NCBI GenBank assembly: GCA_964590135.1
Contig: CAZPVX010000022.1
Location: 1 to 64,000 of the forward strand
Direction of reading: 5' to 3'
Length of the DNA: 64,000 nucleotides
From: JBDHWI01 sp964590135
GTDB lineage: Bacteria; Chloroflexota; Anaerolineae; J036; Brachytrichaceae
This document shows positions 1 to 9,521 of this stretch, in pieces. A model generated the notes under the pieces. It was not told where the DNA came from. It ran no database searches and saw nothing but the letters and a program-made list of their open reading frames with translations. Position 1 is the stretch's first letter; every line of letters starts with the position of its first letter. A program made the position numbers and the translations under genes.

Positions 1-225
1 ATGGTGTTTGTGCTGTTTATCGGCGGGTTGGTAATGCTGCCGGCGTTGCATCAGGCCACCATCATGAACGCGCTGCGCCAGCAACTGGGTGCCGGCTATT
101 GGACGTATCATATTGCCATTGCTGCCTATGGTGTTGGCAGCGCAATCATCACCAGCCTTGTCGTCACATTCAGCGTGACATTTGAATCGCGCATGTATGC
201 TGCGCTGAAGCAGGCTGAGTCATGA
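1..225 (+). CDS. C-terminal part of a polytopic membrane protein (5' end outside window)
   Basis: The frame is open from the first base to a TGA at 223-225, so the true start probably lies upstream of the window. The visible 74 residues hold two hydrophobic segments (about residues 2-20 and 36-58). The ending FESRMYAAL resembles FEARLFAAL at the end of the next gene, so the two look like tandem paralogues. No enzymatic motif is visible and I do not recognise the family. The ATG at base 1 may be internal. Confidence 0.55.
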   Translation: MVFVLFIGGLVMLPALHQATIMNALRQQLGAGYWTYHIAIAAYGVGSAIITSLVVTFSVTFESRMYAALKQAES

Positions 226-301
226 AAAACCTGGCAGGCTTTGCCAACGTTGTTGAAAGCCATCAACATGACCTGTCAGGTTTCAAAAACTTCGAGCACC
301 C

Positions 302-1396
302 ATGCAGGACGTTCTCCCCACTTCCATCGTCGTCAACCCGCCACCGGCTGCCTCGACGCGCCGGCTGCGCTTCATGGACGTGCTGAATGGCACGCTGGCC
401 ACTTTTGCGCGGCAGCCAGCAGTGCTGATTGGGGTGGCGTTGGTGTGTTTCGGCGTTGGCGCAGTGGTTGGCGGGCTGGTCTACGCGGCGGCGCTTTGGA
501 GGGAGGCGCTGCAGGGCGCAGCCTATTTTGCCAATACCGCACCGGCATACTATCTGCAAATGCAGGTGCAAGCAGCGATCGGCGCGTTCACCTTTTTGCT
601 GGGGCGCGGCATCATCACCTGGCTGGCGCAGCAGGACCCGCCGGCATCGCTGCGCACTGCGATCACCGCAGCCTTGCACAAGTGGAAACCGCTGCTGGCT
701 AGCACGCTGGTCTATGGCCTCATCATCAGTGTGTCCATGGTAGGCGTGGTGTGGTTGTTGCGTGAATTGCAACTGGACACGTCGAACTACCGCTGGTTTC
801 GCAACACGCCGCAGGGCATTCTCACGCTGGTTGCGGTGCGCGCCACGGTGCAGATACCGCCTGATCCAGGCTCGCCTTTCACCGAGTTGTATGCGGCGAT
901 GCGCTACGACCTTGCGCGCACCGTGCCGGGGTATCTGGCGTGGAACAGCGCCGGTTTTCATATGCCGTACGCGAGCGTAGATGCCCGTTATGCGCTGGCC
1001 GGCATTGCAGCCATCATGCTGATGGTTGCAGCTGAGACGCTGTTGTGCATGAGGACGGCGGCGGTGATGGCCGGCGATGACGCCTCGATTTTTGGTTGGA
1101 TGCAGCGTCTGCTGTCGCCGGTGAGCCGGCATTTCTGGCGCGTCATGGCATGGCGCTGGGGTGTGCGGCTGGCAGTAGCCGGCGTGACGATTGCGTGTCT
1201 GGTGCTGCCAATGGCCTTGCAGCAGAGCGTGATCGCCTCTGACGTTATCCGCGAGGTGCACTCATATTGGCCATATCTGTTTCACGCTTTTGTGCAGGCC
1301 GCCGGCGGTGCGCTGGTGTTCTCGCTGGGCCTGGCCTTCAGCATCGTCTTCGAAGCGCGTCTCTTTGCTGCGTTGCAAGCAAGCAATCAGGATTGA
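302..1396 (+). CDS. polytopic membrane protein, unknown function
   Basis: A 364-residue protein with about six hydrophobic segments (near residues 40-63, 91-109, 131-153, 231-250, 288-306 and 327-352) and a soluble loop around 155-225. The pattern suggests a channel-like or YihY/DUF-type integral membrane protein, but no signature motif is present. It is probably a paralogue of the truncated gene just upstream on the same strand (76-bp gap), sharing the end FEARLFAAL. No clear Shine-Dalgarno site precedes the ATG. It converges on the SH3 lipoprotein gene, with an inverted repeat between them. Confidence 0.7.
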   Translation: MQDVLPTSIVVNPPPAASTRRLRFMDVLNGTLATFARQPAVLIGVALVCFGVGAVVGGLVYAAALWREALQGAAYFANTAPAYYLQMQVQAAIGAFTFLLGRGIITWLAQQDPPASLRTAITAALHKWKPLLASTLVYGLIISVSMVGVVWLLRELQLDTSNYRWFRNTPQGILTLVAVRATVQIPPDPGSPFTELYAAMRYDLARTVPGYLAWNSAGFHMPYASVDARYALAGIAAIMLMVAAETLLCMRTAAVMAGDDASIFGWMQRLLSPVSRHFWRVMAWRWGVRLAVAGVTIACLVLPMALQQSVIASDVIREVHSYWPYLFHAFVQAAGGALVFSLGLAFSIVFEARLFAALQASNQD

Positions 1397-1402
1397 CAAA
1401 AT

Positions 1403-1460
1403 TTACAGGATGCGCAGGGCCAAGGGATGCCGTGACATTCCAGCTCTGTCCATCCTGTAA
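1403..1460. repeat. intergenic inverted repeat between convergent genes
   Basis: TTACAGGATG at 1403-1412 is the exact reverse complement of CATCCTGTAA at 1451-1460, with a 38-base loop. It lies between the stops of two convergent genes and could act as a two-way terminator, although neither side has a good T-run. It resembles the other palindromic intergenic elements of this window. Confidence 0.5.
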
Positions 1461-1474
1461 CTCCCGTCTGAAAA

Positions 1475-2437
1475 CTACCGATCAACTTCAACCAACTGCG
1501 CGGGGTCGCCGTCACACGCGATCGATGAGGCGATCAGCCAGCCGGGCATTTGGCGCTCGGTGAAACCGTAGATCCAACTGGCATCCTCGTTGCGACCCTG
1601 CGCCAGAAAGCGCGTGCCGGCGAGCAGCGTGTCAATCAACCTCGCTGTGCGCGCCGGGCCATTGCGCAAATTCACAGGCGTTCCAGGCGTCACGGTGCAG
1701 CGCAAGTCACGCACTTGCGCCGGCGTGGCCGTCACCACCACGATGACAGTGGCAACGCGTGAAGCCGAGGTGGGTGCGGCAGTCGCAGCCAATGCTGTGG
1801 ATGTTGGCAGTGTCGCGCGGGTCGGCGACGTGGTGGGCGAAGGCAAATCTGTCGGCAGCGCGGTTTCGGTTGGGAGAGGCGCTTCGGTGGCAGTAGCCGG
1901 CGTCGCCGCCATCTCGGCGGTGACCTCAGCTACGGCAATGCTGGTTGCCTCTGCTGTCGCTGCCGGCGTCTCCGCTGCCACGACGATGGTGGTGGGGGTG
2001 AGCAATACGCCGGCGTCGGTGGCACGCAGGTCTTCCACGGGCGCAGTGCAACCGATGATCTTCGCCGGCAGCCAGCCGCGCACCTCGCTCGCGTCCCATC
2101 CCAGCACCCAGGTTGCATCGGTGGTGCGACCATACGCCGTAATGATGCTGCGGCTGCCCAGCGCGGCTGCTTCAGTTGCGCCTTCCTGCGGCAACTGCAA
2201 CAGCGCTGTTTCGCCGCGCGTGATACAGCGGGCGTAGACGGTGGGCGCCTCGTCTGGGCCGGCGGAGAGGGGCGCTGAAGCGATTGCCGTCTCCATCGCT
2301 TCTGGCGTGATCTGCGCGGCGGCGGTCATGACGCGCTCGGCGGCCTGTCCGGCCTGTTGCGGGTCAACGATGCAGGCTGAGATGAGTAGCGTGGCAACGC
2401 CGGCGACAATGAGCAAACGCAAGTTGCGGGATTTCAT
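1475..2437 (-). CDS. lipoprotein with two bacterial SH3-like domains
   Basis: A 320-residue protein. I chose the ATG at 2437 over an upstream in-frame start because it places a lipoprotein signal at the N-terminus: MKSRN, a hydrophobic stretch, then a lipobox LISAC. Two SH3b-like modules are visible, about residues 60-130 (ending GWLPAKIIGC) and 245-315 (NLRNGPA...GWLIASSIAC). A long Ala/Thr/Pro-rich linker joins them. Bacterial SH3 domains usually bind cell-wall or envelope ligands, so an extracellular envelope role is inferred. The Thr/Pro/Ala linker is of low complexity and may be surface exposed. Partners are unknown. Confidence 0.75.
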   Translation of the reverse strand: MKSRNLRLLIVAGVATLLISACIVDPQQAGQAAERVMTAAAQITPEAMETAIASAPLSAGPDEAPTVYARCITRGETALLQLPQEGATEAAALGSRSIITAYGRTTDATWVLGWDASEVRGWLPAKIIGCTAPVEDLRATDAGVLLTPTTIVVAAETPAATAEATSIAVAEVTAEMAATPATATEAPLPTETALPTDLPSPTTSPTRATLPTSTALAATAAPTSASRVATVIVVVTATPAQVRDLRCTVTPGTPVNLRNGPARTARLIDTLLAGTRFLAQGRNEDASWIYGFTERQMPGWLIASSIACDGDPAQLVEVDR

Positions 2438-2792
2438 GCGGTTGATTGTACGGGTTGCAGAAGTTGTGAACGTTGTTGCTGGCGGCGCATCAGCGAGGCC
2501 GGCGTCCAGCCGCTGCCCAACGTGTGCTGGCAGGTTGTATTCACCGTGTGATTTCACTTGCGACTTGGTGGATACGCGCTATAACTCCCTCTAGTTAACG
2601 TGACTTGCTGCCTATACCGTCATGCCAGCGAAAGTGGGCATCCAGACCTGGACTTAGCATCAAAAGGGCTGGATTCCCGCGAAGGCGGGAATGGCATTGG
2701 CTTCCATGCCTGGGTGGCAAGTCACGTTAGTTAGTGATCTACCGACTGAGCGGTATTGCCTTAGATGTTTGAATGACCGAAAAGGAGGATCT
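2438..2792. other. intergenic region upstream of the ABC operon
   Basis: This 355-bp gap lies between divergent genes. It contains the palindromic element at 2596-2729 and, at its right end, the strong ribosome binding site AAAGGAGG (2781-2788) of the ABC binding-protein gene. I see no convincing open reading frame or operator. The sequence outside the repeat is unremarkable. Confidence 0.6.
2596..2729. repeat. MITE-like palindromic element
   Basis: Perfect 13-base terminal inverted repeats TAACGTGACTTGC (2596-2608) and GCAAGTCACGTTA (2717-2729) bound a 134-bp element. Its interior holds an imperfect palindrome of the widespread type GGATTCCCGC-GAAG-GCGGGAATGG (about 2672-2696). No coding frame fills it. 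The structure fits a non-autonomous miniature element or a REP-like repeat. Confidence 0.6.
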
Positions 2793-4187
2793 ATGTCGAA
2801 GAAGTTGACTCGTCGTGATTTTCTGCGCGTGAGCGCGCTTGGCGCAGCCGGCGTCACGCTGGCCGCGTGTGCTGCGCCAGCTGCACCCGCTGCGCCGGCC
2901 GCGCCTGCGGCCGAGGCGACGGCGGTTCCGGCTGCAGCCGAACCGACCACTGCGCCAGCCGCGGATGGCGCCGGCGTCGTCACCTACTGGTTTGGATGGT
3001 CGAACATCGAGCCGGCTATCAAGACCTATGTAGCCATGCCAGAGTTCAAGGATGCGCTGGGCGGCGCAACCCTGGATTACAAGGTCGGCGTGACGCAGGA
3101 AGCGGTGTTGACCGCGCTGGCTGGCGGTAACCCACCCGACGGTAGTGCAAACCATGACTATGTGCAGTTCATGGCCAAGGGCCAATACATGCCGGTTGCC
3201 GATTTTGTGAAATCCAGCAGCGTGATCAAGCAGGATGACTTCATTGAGGCGGCCTGGAAGAATGGCTTCTGGAAGGGTGTGCAATATGGCGTGCCAGGCA
3301 TCGAGCACTTTTTGAACTATGGTCTGAACTACAACACCGATATGGTGCAGAAGGCCGGCCTCGACCCCAATACGCCGCCGACTACCTGGAGTGAAACGCT
3401 CGAATGGCACAAGAAGCTGACCACGTTCGATAGCGCCGGCAACATCAAGACCATCGGCCTCGACCCATATGATGCGATGGCCGGCGAAACTGACTTCACG
3501 GGCTTGTCCTTCGGCTTTAAGCCCTTTGATGAGGAAACGAGCAAGCACGATCTGAACAATGCCGGCATGATCGAATCGCTGAAGGTCATGGGTGAGTTTT
3601 ACAAGATCGTCGGGCCGGACAAGATGGTTGCCATGCGCGGCGTGGAAGGTCAGGGCGGTTGGGGTGGTTCATTCAACGCCGGCATCCAGGCGATGATCAT
3701 CGAGGGTTACTGGCATCCGGGTGAGACCAAGATCCAAAAGCCCGAAGTGGCCCAGTTCAACAAAGCGGTGTGGGCGCCTGTCTCTGATGCGCGCAAGGGC
3801 AAGAAGATACAGGGCATTGGCGGCCACTTCATACCGATCTATGTGGGCGCAAAGAACCCGCAGGGCGCCTTCAAGCTGGCCGAGTGGTTCAGCACCGACA
3901 AGGCATGTGACGTGCTATGGAAGGAAGTAGGCTGGCTGCCACCGCGCAAGAGCTATGTTGCCAAGGTTGCCACGGATGAATACCCTGGTCTGAAGTTCTA
4001 CATGGATTCGGTCAACGAAGCCACGGACTGGACACCGAACTTCCGTCGCTCACCGATCCACGGCTACATCCAGTCGCAGTATCAGGAGTTGCGTGAGGCT
4101 GTCTATCGCGACAAGATGTCGGCCGAGGACGCTGCCGCCGAGTTGCAGAAGCGCGTCGATACTGAGTGGAAGAATCAGGGCTATTAG
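2793..4187 (+). CDS. ABC transporter sugar-binding lipoprotein (extracellular solute-binding family 1)
   Basis: A 464-residue binding protein of a carbohydrate ABC importer. The ATG at 2793 follows AAAGGAGG by four bases and gives a twin-arginine/lipoprotein leader (TRRDFL...LAAC), then an Ala/Pro-rich spacer to about residue 50. The rest has family 1 solute-binding features such as alternating hydrophobic blocks, Trp-rich ligand-site segments and FNAGIQAMIIEGYW. It is first in an operon with two permease genes, so it captures a sugar outside the membrane. The substrate cannot be read from sequence. No ATPase gene is in the operon; a shared MsiK/UgpC-type ATPase is likely elsewhere. Confidence 0.93.
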   Translation: MSKKLTRRDFLRVSALGAAGVTLAACAAPAAPAAPAAPAAEATAVPAAAEPTTAPAADGAGVVTYWFGWSNIEPAIKTYVAMPEFKDALGGATLDYKVGVTQEAVLTALAGGNPPDGSANHDYVQFMAKGQYMPVADFVKSSSVIKQDDFIEAAWKNGFWKGVQYGVPGIEHFLNYGLNYNTDMVQKAGLDPNTPPTTWSETLEWHKKLTTFDSAGNIKTIGLDPYDAMAGETDFTGLSFGFKPFDEETSKHDLNNAGMIESLKVMGEFYKIVGPDKMVAMRGVEGQGGWGGSFNAGIQAMIIEGYWHPGETKIQKPEVAQFNKAVWAPVSDARKGKKIQGIGGHFIPIYVGAKNPQGAFKLAEWFSTDKACDVLWKEVGWLPPRKSYVAKVATDEYPGLKFYMDSVNEATDWTPNFRRSPIHGYIQSQYQELREAVYRDKMSAEDAAAELQKRVDTEWKNQGY

Positions 4188-4300
4188 CCAGCATTTACGA
4201 CAGGGCGGGTTATGGCTCGCCCTGTCGCTTTGATCTGTGCCGTCCTGCTGGGTGGCGAACCTGATTGCCACGCAGTCCATTGTTTGCCGGAGGTTGTTCG

Positions 4301-5242
4301 ATGAATGCCACAGTCGCGCCGCCTCGCGCGAATTCACGCCGCATGAGCGCCGCTGAGCGCCGCCGTTTGATCTGGGGGCTGATCTTTGTCTCGCCCTGGA
4401 TTTTTGGATTTATAGCCTTTACGGTCTATCCAATGATCCAGTCGCTGTTGATCAGTTTTACGCGCTACGACCTGCTGCGACCGCCTGTGCCAATCGGCCT
4501 GGCCAACTACATAGAGCTCTTCACCGATGATCCAAACTTCGGGAAGGTGGTCTACAACACGTTTTATTACGTGCTCTTGAGCGCACCGCTGGGCGTGGTG
4601 AGCGCGTTTCTCATGGCTGCATTGCTGAACACAAAGATCGTAATGCGCTCATCGTTTCGCGGCATCTTTTTCTTCCCAGCCATCGTGCCGGCGGTTGTCA
4701 CAGCCACCATCTGGCAATTCTTGCTGAATTCGCAATACGGCGCGGTCAACTCCACCTTGCAGGCGCTGGGTATGCCGATCATTCCCTTCCTGTCGAACCC
4801 CGACTTGATCAAGCCGACGTTCATCCTCATACACGTTTGGGCGCAGGGCGGTGCGATTCTGATCTTTCTGGCTGCTTTGCAGGATGTGCCAAGATCATTG
4901 TATGAGGCAGCCGAGATTGACGGCGCCGGCTACTGGCAGCGCTTCTGGAATATCACCATGCCGATGTGCACGCCGGCGATCCTTTACAACATGGTCACCT
5001 CGTTCATCGTCGGCTTTCAGGTGTTTACACTGCCATATCTGCTCGTTGGCGTGAATGGCGGACCTGAGCGCGCCGGCCAGATGTATGCCGCGTTGCTCTA
5101 CGACAATGCCTTCCGCTTCCTGCGCATGGGCAAAGCCTCGGCCCTGGCCTGGGTGCTGTTCATCGTGATCATGTTCTTCACCATCGTGCTATTCAAGACT
5201 TCTGCGCGCTGGGTGTACTACGGAGGCAGTGATGATCGCTAA
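4301..5242 (+). CDS. ABC transporter permease, MalF/UgpA-like
   Basis: A 313-residue integral membrane permease with about six transmembrane segments. The ATG at 4301 has a GGAGG-like site at 4289-4293. The cytoplasmic EAA loop reads YEAAEIDGAGYWQRFWNITMP at about residues 200-220, the ATPase-docking signature of sugar permeases. It is typical family length and lies 113 bp after the binding-protein gene. Its end overlaps the next permease gene, as expected for the second subunit of the heterodimeric channel. Confidence 0.94.
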   Translation: MNATVAPPRANSRRMSAAERRRLIWGLIFVSPWIFGFIAFTVYPMIQSLLISFTRYDLLRPPVPIGLANYIELFTDDPNFGKVVYNTFYYVLLSAPLGVVSAFLMAALLNTKIVMRSSFRGIFFFPAIVPAVVTATIWQFLLNSQYGAVNSTLQALGMPIIPFLSNPDLIKPTFILIHVWAQGGAILIFLAALQDVPRSLYEAAEIDGAGYWQRFWNITMPMCTPAILYNMVTSFIVGFQVFTLPYLLVGVNGGPERAGQMYAALLYDNAFRFLRMGKASALAWVLFIVIMFFTIVLFKTSARWVYYGGSDDR

Positions 5243-6137
5243 TCCACCCTCTCCCACCGGTGAGATCAAACAGGCCAAGCGCAAAGCCACCCCGGGTGAA
5301 GTGATTGTCGATGTGCTGAAATATGCCGTGTTGATCGTGCTTGCATTCTCATTTGTGTTGCCGTTTATCTGGATGGTTGTTTCGGCGCTCAAGGACGACC
5401 CGCAGGTGTATACCATCCCACCGGTGTGGATTCCCAATCCCGCCTTTTGGGAAAACTTTCCCAAAGCCTGGAGCCAGTACGATTTCACGCGCTTCACCTT
5501 CAACTCGGTGTTTCTCTATGGCCTGCCGGTCACCATCGGCGTGACGTTATCATCGTCATTCATCGCCTATGGCTTCTCGCGGGTGAAATGGCCGGGGCGC
5601 GACCTGCTGTTCGGCATCGTGCTGGCCACGTTGATGATTCCATACGCCGTGACGATGGTGCCGCTTTTCATCATCTGGAAGAATCTCGGGTTGATCAACA
5701 GCTACTGGCCGCTAGTCATCCCAGCCTTCTTTGGCAGCGCATATGGTATCTTCCTGCTGCGCCAGTTCTACCTGACCATTCCGCAGGAACTGTCGGATGC
5801 CGCGCGCATCGATGGCTCCGGCGAATTAGGCATCTGGTGGCGCATCATCCTGCCGTTGGCAAAGCCGGCGCTCACCGTTGTCGCGCTCTTCACCTTCATC
5901 GGCACGTGGAACGACTACCTTGCGCCACTGATTTACATCAGCAAGACGGAGCTGTATCCAGTCGCGCTTGGGGTCAACCTGCTGCGCATTGCGGTCGGCG
6001 CCACCGGCACGCCGGCGAACATCTATCCTTATCTGATGGCAGTCAGCACGATCGTGACCATTCCGGTGATCATCCTCTTTTACTTTGCGCAGCGCACCTT
6101 TATCGAAGGCGTCACGACTACGGGCTTGAAGGGCTGA
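5232..6137 (+). CDS. ABC transporter permease, MalG/UgpE-like
   Basis: A 301-residue permease with six predicted transmembrane segments and the EAA loop LSDAARIDGSGELGIWWRII. I prefer ATG 5232 over GTG 5229 because GGAGG at 5222-5226 is then five bases away. It overlaps the previous permease by 11 bases, so the two are translationally coupled. Together they form the membrane channel of the importer. The operon ends at a strong terminator at 6180-6216. Confidence 0.94.
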   Translation: MIANPPSPTGEIKQAKRKATPGEVIVDVLKYAVLIVLAFSFVLPFIWMVVSALKDDPQVYTIPPVWIPNPAFWENFPKAWSQYDFTRFTFNSVFLYGLPVTIGVTLSSSFIAYGFSRVKWPGRDLLFGIVLATLMIPYAVTMVPLFIIWKNLGLINSYWPLVIPAFFGSAYGIFLLRQFYLTIPQELSDAARIDGSGELGIWWRIILPLAKPALTVVALFTFIGTWNDYLAPLIYISKTELYPVALGVNLLRIAVGATGTPANIYPYLMAVSTIVTIPVIILFYFAQRTFIEGVTTTGLKG

Positions 6138-6179
6138 TTGCGCAAATAATCGTCACAAGTTGTTTTGCATCTGAACACG

Positions 6180-6216
6180 AAAGAGCGAAGAGGCGATTTC
6201 GCCTCTTCGCTCTTTT
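6180..6216 (+). terminator. Rho-independent terminator after the ABC operon
   Basis: A perfect 17-base-pair stem (AAAGAGCGAAGAGGCGA at 6180-6196 with its complement at 6199-6215), a two-base loop and T residues at the end. It closes the ABC operon and separates it from the DUF5107 gene 18 bases later. Confidence 0.9.
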
Positions 6217-6233
6217 GTGCCATATTCCATTTC

Positions 6234-9200
6234 ATGTCCACCGACACAGTTCAGGCTTGGGCGGAGACTGTCTCCATCCCCACTTATCGCATCGGCTCGC
6301 CCGACAAGAATCCGATGTTCCTTGAAAAACGCGTATATCAGGGCAGCAGCGGCGTGGTGTATCCGTATCCGGTCATCGACCGCGTCTTCGATGACAAGGA
6401 AGACAAGGACTACACCGCGATTTTTCTGGAGAATCGCTACTTGAAGATCATGCTCCTGCCGGCCATCGGCGGGCGCGTGCAAATGGCGTTGGACAAGACC
6501 AACGGCTATCACTTCGTCTATTACAACCGCGTAATCAAGCCGGCGCTCGTCGGCCTCACCGGCCCGTGGATCAGCGGCGGCATCGAATTCAACTGGCCGC
6601 AGCATCATCGCCCCAGCACCTTCGAGCCGGTGGACTGGCGCATCGTCGAGAACGCCGACGGCAGCAAGACCGTGTGGTGCAGCGAGGTCGAGCGCATGTT
6701 TTTCACCAAGGGCATGCATGGCTTCACGCTGCACCCCCATCGCGCATATTTGCAGATCGACGTGCAACTGCACAACCGCACCAGTGAGCCGCAGACGTTT
6801 TTGTGGTGGGCCAACCCGGCCGTGCATGTGAACGATGACTACCAGTCGGTTTTCCCGCCGGATGTGCATGCAGTGATGGATCATGGCAAGCGCGACGTGA
6901 GCGATTTCCCCATCGCCACCGGCACCTACTACAAGGTGAACTATGCGCCTGGCACCGACATCTCACGCTACAAGAACATCCCTGTGCCGACATCGTTCAT
7001 GGCGGATCATTCGGACTTCGATTTCATCGGCGATTACGATCATGGCGCGCAGGCCGGCATGATGCATGTGGCCGACCATCACACTGTGCCGGGCAAGAAG
7101 CAATGGACGTGGGGCACGAGCGACTTTGGGCAGGCGTGGGATCGTCAACTCACCGACGCAGATGGCCCATATATCGAGCTGATGTGCGGCGCGTACACCG
7201 ACAACCAGCCTGACTTCTCATGGATCATGCCTGGCGAGGAGAAGCGCTTCACGCAGATCTTCATGCCATACCAGCGCATCGGGCCGGCCACCATTGCCAG
7301 CCGCGATGCGGTGATTCACCTCGACATTGCAAATGGTCGCGCGAAGTTTGGCGCGTATGTGTCGTCGCCGCGAACGGTGCGGGTGATGCTGGTTGCGGGG
7401 AGTGATGAGCTGTTCAGTCGTGTGGCCGAACTCTCGCCGGAAGACGTGCTGATGGCCGAGGTGACCTTGCCCGCCGGCATCGCACCGCAGCAGGTGACGT
7501 TGCGCGTGGCGGATGCAGATGACGCAAGTGAGTTGATTGCATTTACCCCGCTGCCGGCAGAGAAGCAATCCATCCCCTCGCCGGCGATGCCGGCCAGGCC
7601 GCCGGCGGAAATCGCATCCAACGAGGAACTCTTCCTCAATGGTCTGCACCTGGAGCAATATCGCCATGCAACCTATGCGCCGGAGCCGTATTACGAGGAG
7701 GCGTTGCGGCGCGATCCCTTCGACAGCCGCTGCAACAATGCGCTGGGGTTGCTGCTGTACCGGCGCGGCAAGTTCGCCGCTGCCGAGCCATTCTTTCGCA
7801 CGGCCATCGCCAGCCTCACCCGCCGCAATCCCAACCCCTACGATGGCGAGCCGTCATACAACCTCGGCCTGGCACTCAAGATGCAGGGCAAATACCACGC
7901 AGCCTTCGATGCCTTCTTCAAGGCAACCTGGAACGCAGCCTGGCAGGATGCGGCGCACTTCGAACTGGCGCGGCTGGCGGCGCGCTTCGGTGACTGCGCG
8001 CGCGCGCTTGATCTGGCGGAGCGGGCTCTGCACCGCAATGCATCGCATCACAAGGCGCGTCATCTGAAGATTGCGCTGCTCAAGAAACTGGGACGCGCGG
8101 CGCAGGCGCAGCACGAATGCGAAATTGCGCTCGCGCTGGACTGCATGGAGCCTGGCGCGCTGTGGGAATCGGGTCAACTGGGTGAAGCGTACAAGATGCC
8201 TGAAGCGTATGTCGAGCTGGGCGTCGATTGCTTGCACGCCGGCTTCTTCGATGACGCGTATGCGCTGTTCACGCGCGCAGTTGAGATTTCGGGCGACCCA
8301 TTGCCGGCCTACTTGCTTGCAGATTGTCTGTTGCAGAAGGGCGACCGCGCTGGTGCGCTGGACGCCTTTCAAAAAGCAGCAGCGCTGCCGGCTGGCACTT
8401 GCTTCCCGCACCGCCTCGAAAGCGTGAATGCACTCGAGGCTGCGATGCGCGTGAATCCGGCTGATGCGCGCGCGCCGTATTACCTCGGCAACTTCTGGTA
8501 TGCCCATCGCCAGTATGACGACGCGATCACCTGCTGGGAAAAGGCCATCAAACTTGACGCCTTGTTTCCCACTGCGCATCGCAATCTTGGCCTGGCCTAC
8601 TTCAACAAGCGCGGTGACGCGAAACGGGCGCGCAAGATGCTGGAAAAAGCCTTTGCTCTTGACCCAGCGGACGCACGCGTGTTCTTTGAACTCGACCAAT
8701 TGCACAAGCGCTTGAACGTCTCGCCGCGCAAACGGCTGGCGCTGTTGAACAAGCACGACGAACTCGTCGAACAGCGTGACGATCTGGTGATCGAGCGCGT
8801 TACATGCCTGAATGCGCTGGGCCGGCATGAGGCGGCGCTGGCCGAAGTGGCGCGCCGGCGTTTCCACCCGTGGGAAGGGGGTGAAGGCAAGCCATCAAGC
8901 CAGTTTGTGTTGAGCCTGGTGCAGCAGGCGAGGGCAGCGATCCAGCAGCGCAGATTTACAACTGCCATCGCCCTGTTGGAGCAGGCGCAAACCCGCCCGC
9001 ACAATCTGGGTGAGGGCAAATTGCACGGCATTCAGGAGAACGACATCTTCTACCATCTCGGTGTGGCGCACGCCGGCCTGGGAGATGCTGCAGAGGCAGC
9101 GGCATGGTGGACCAGGGCGTCCACCGGCCTGAGCGAGCCGACGTCGGCCATGTTCTACAACGACCAACCGCCGGACATGATTTTTTATCAAGGGCTGGCG

Positions 9201-9521
9201 CGGCAGGCGCTGGGACGCAAGGCTGAGGCGAAGGCCATCTTCCGCAAGTTGGTGCACTATGGCAGGCAGCACATGAAAGACAACGTGAAGATCGACTATT
9301 TTGCCGTGTCGCTGCCGGATTTCCTGGTGTTCGAAGACGACCTGAACGCGCGCAACCGCGCGCACTGCCATTACATGATGGCGCTGGGATATCTGGGGTT
9401 GGGTGACGCCGGCAAGGCGCAAACCCATTTCCGTGAAGTGCTTGCGCTCAACGCTGCGCATCTCGGCGCGATCATGCATCAGAAATTGTTTCACAACAAC
9501 GATAGACACTCAGAAAAATGA
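6234..9521 (+). CDS. DUF5107 and tetratricopeptide-repeat protein
   Basis: A 1095-residue cytoplasmic-looking protein without a signal peptide. The first roughly 360 residues match the DUF5107 pattern, a galactose-mutarotase-like beta-sandwich (for example GGRVQMALDKTNGY, GPWISGGIEFNWPQHHRP and FLWWANPAVHV). Residues about 490-1085 are a long array of TPR-like helical pairs (FDSRCNNALGLLLYRRGK, YYLGNFWYAHRQYDDAI). I chose ATG 6234 because the longer frame runs through the terminator stem. Its stop overlaps the GH2 start by four bases (ATGA). A carbohydrate-related function is inferred from this coupling and the domain fold; biochemistry of the family is poorly known. Confidence 0.85.
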   Translation: MSTDTVQAWAETVSIPTYRIGSPDKNPMFLEKRVYQGSSGVVYPYPVIDRVFDDKEDKDYTAIFLENRYLKIMLLPAIGGRVQMALDKTNGYHFVYYNRVIKPALVGLTGPWISGGIEFNWPQHHRPSTFEPVDWRIVENADGSKTVWCSEVERMFFTKGMHGFTLHPHRAYLQIDVQLHNRTSEPQTFLWWANPAVHVNDDYQSVFPPDVHAVMDHGKRDVSDFPIATGTYYKVNYAPGTDISRYKNIPVPTSFMADHSDFDFIGDYDHGAQAGMMHVADHHTVPGKKQWTWGTSDFGQAWDRQLTDADGPYIELMCGAYTDNQPDFSWIMPGEEKRFTQIFMPYQRIGPATIASRDAVIHLDIANGRAKFGAYVSSPRTVRVMLVAGSDELFSRVAELSPEDVLMAEVTLPAGIAPQQVTLRVADADDASELIAFTPLPAEKQSIPSPAMPARPPAEIASNEELFLNGLHLEQYRHATYAPEPYYEEALRRDPFDSRCNNALGLLLYRRGKFAAAEPFFRTAIASLTRRNPNPYDGEPSYNLGLALKMQGKYHAAFDAFFKATWNAAWQDAAHFELARLAARFGDCARALDLAERALHRNASHHKARHLKIALLKKLGRAAQAQHECEIALALDCMEPGALWESGQLGEAYKMPEAYVELGVDCLHAGFFDDAYALFTRAVEISGDPLPAYLLADCLLQKGDRAGALDAFQKAAALPAGTCFPHRLESVNALEAAMRVNPADARAPYYLGNFWYAHRQYDDAITCWEKAIKLDALFPTAHRNLGLAYFNKRGDAKRARKMLEKAFALDPADARVFFELDQLHKRLNVSPRKRLALLNKHDELVEQRDDLVIERVTCLNALGRHEAALAEVARRRFHPWEGGEGKPSSQFVLSLVQQARAAIQQRRFTTAIALLEQAQTRPHNLGEGKLHGIQENDIFYHLGVAHAGLGDAAEAAAWWTRASTGLSEPTSAMFYNDQPPDMIFYQGLARQALGRKAEAKAIFRKLVHYGRQHMKDNVKIDYFAVSLPDFLVFEDDLNARNRAHCHYMMALGYLGLGDAGKAQTHFREVLALNAAHLGAIMHQKLFHNNDRHSEK

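Noticed and set aside
263..1261. Long minus-strand open frame opposite the membrane protein
   Set aside because: Composition is Arg/His/Gln-rich with no domain, typical of the antisense of a GC-rich membrane gene.
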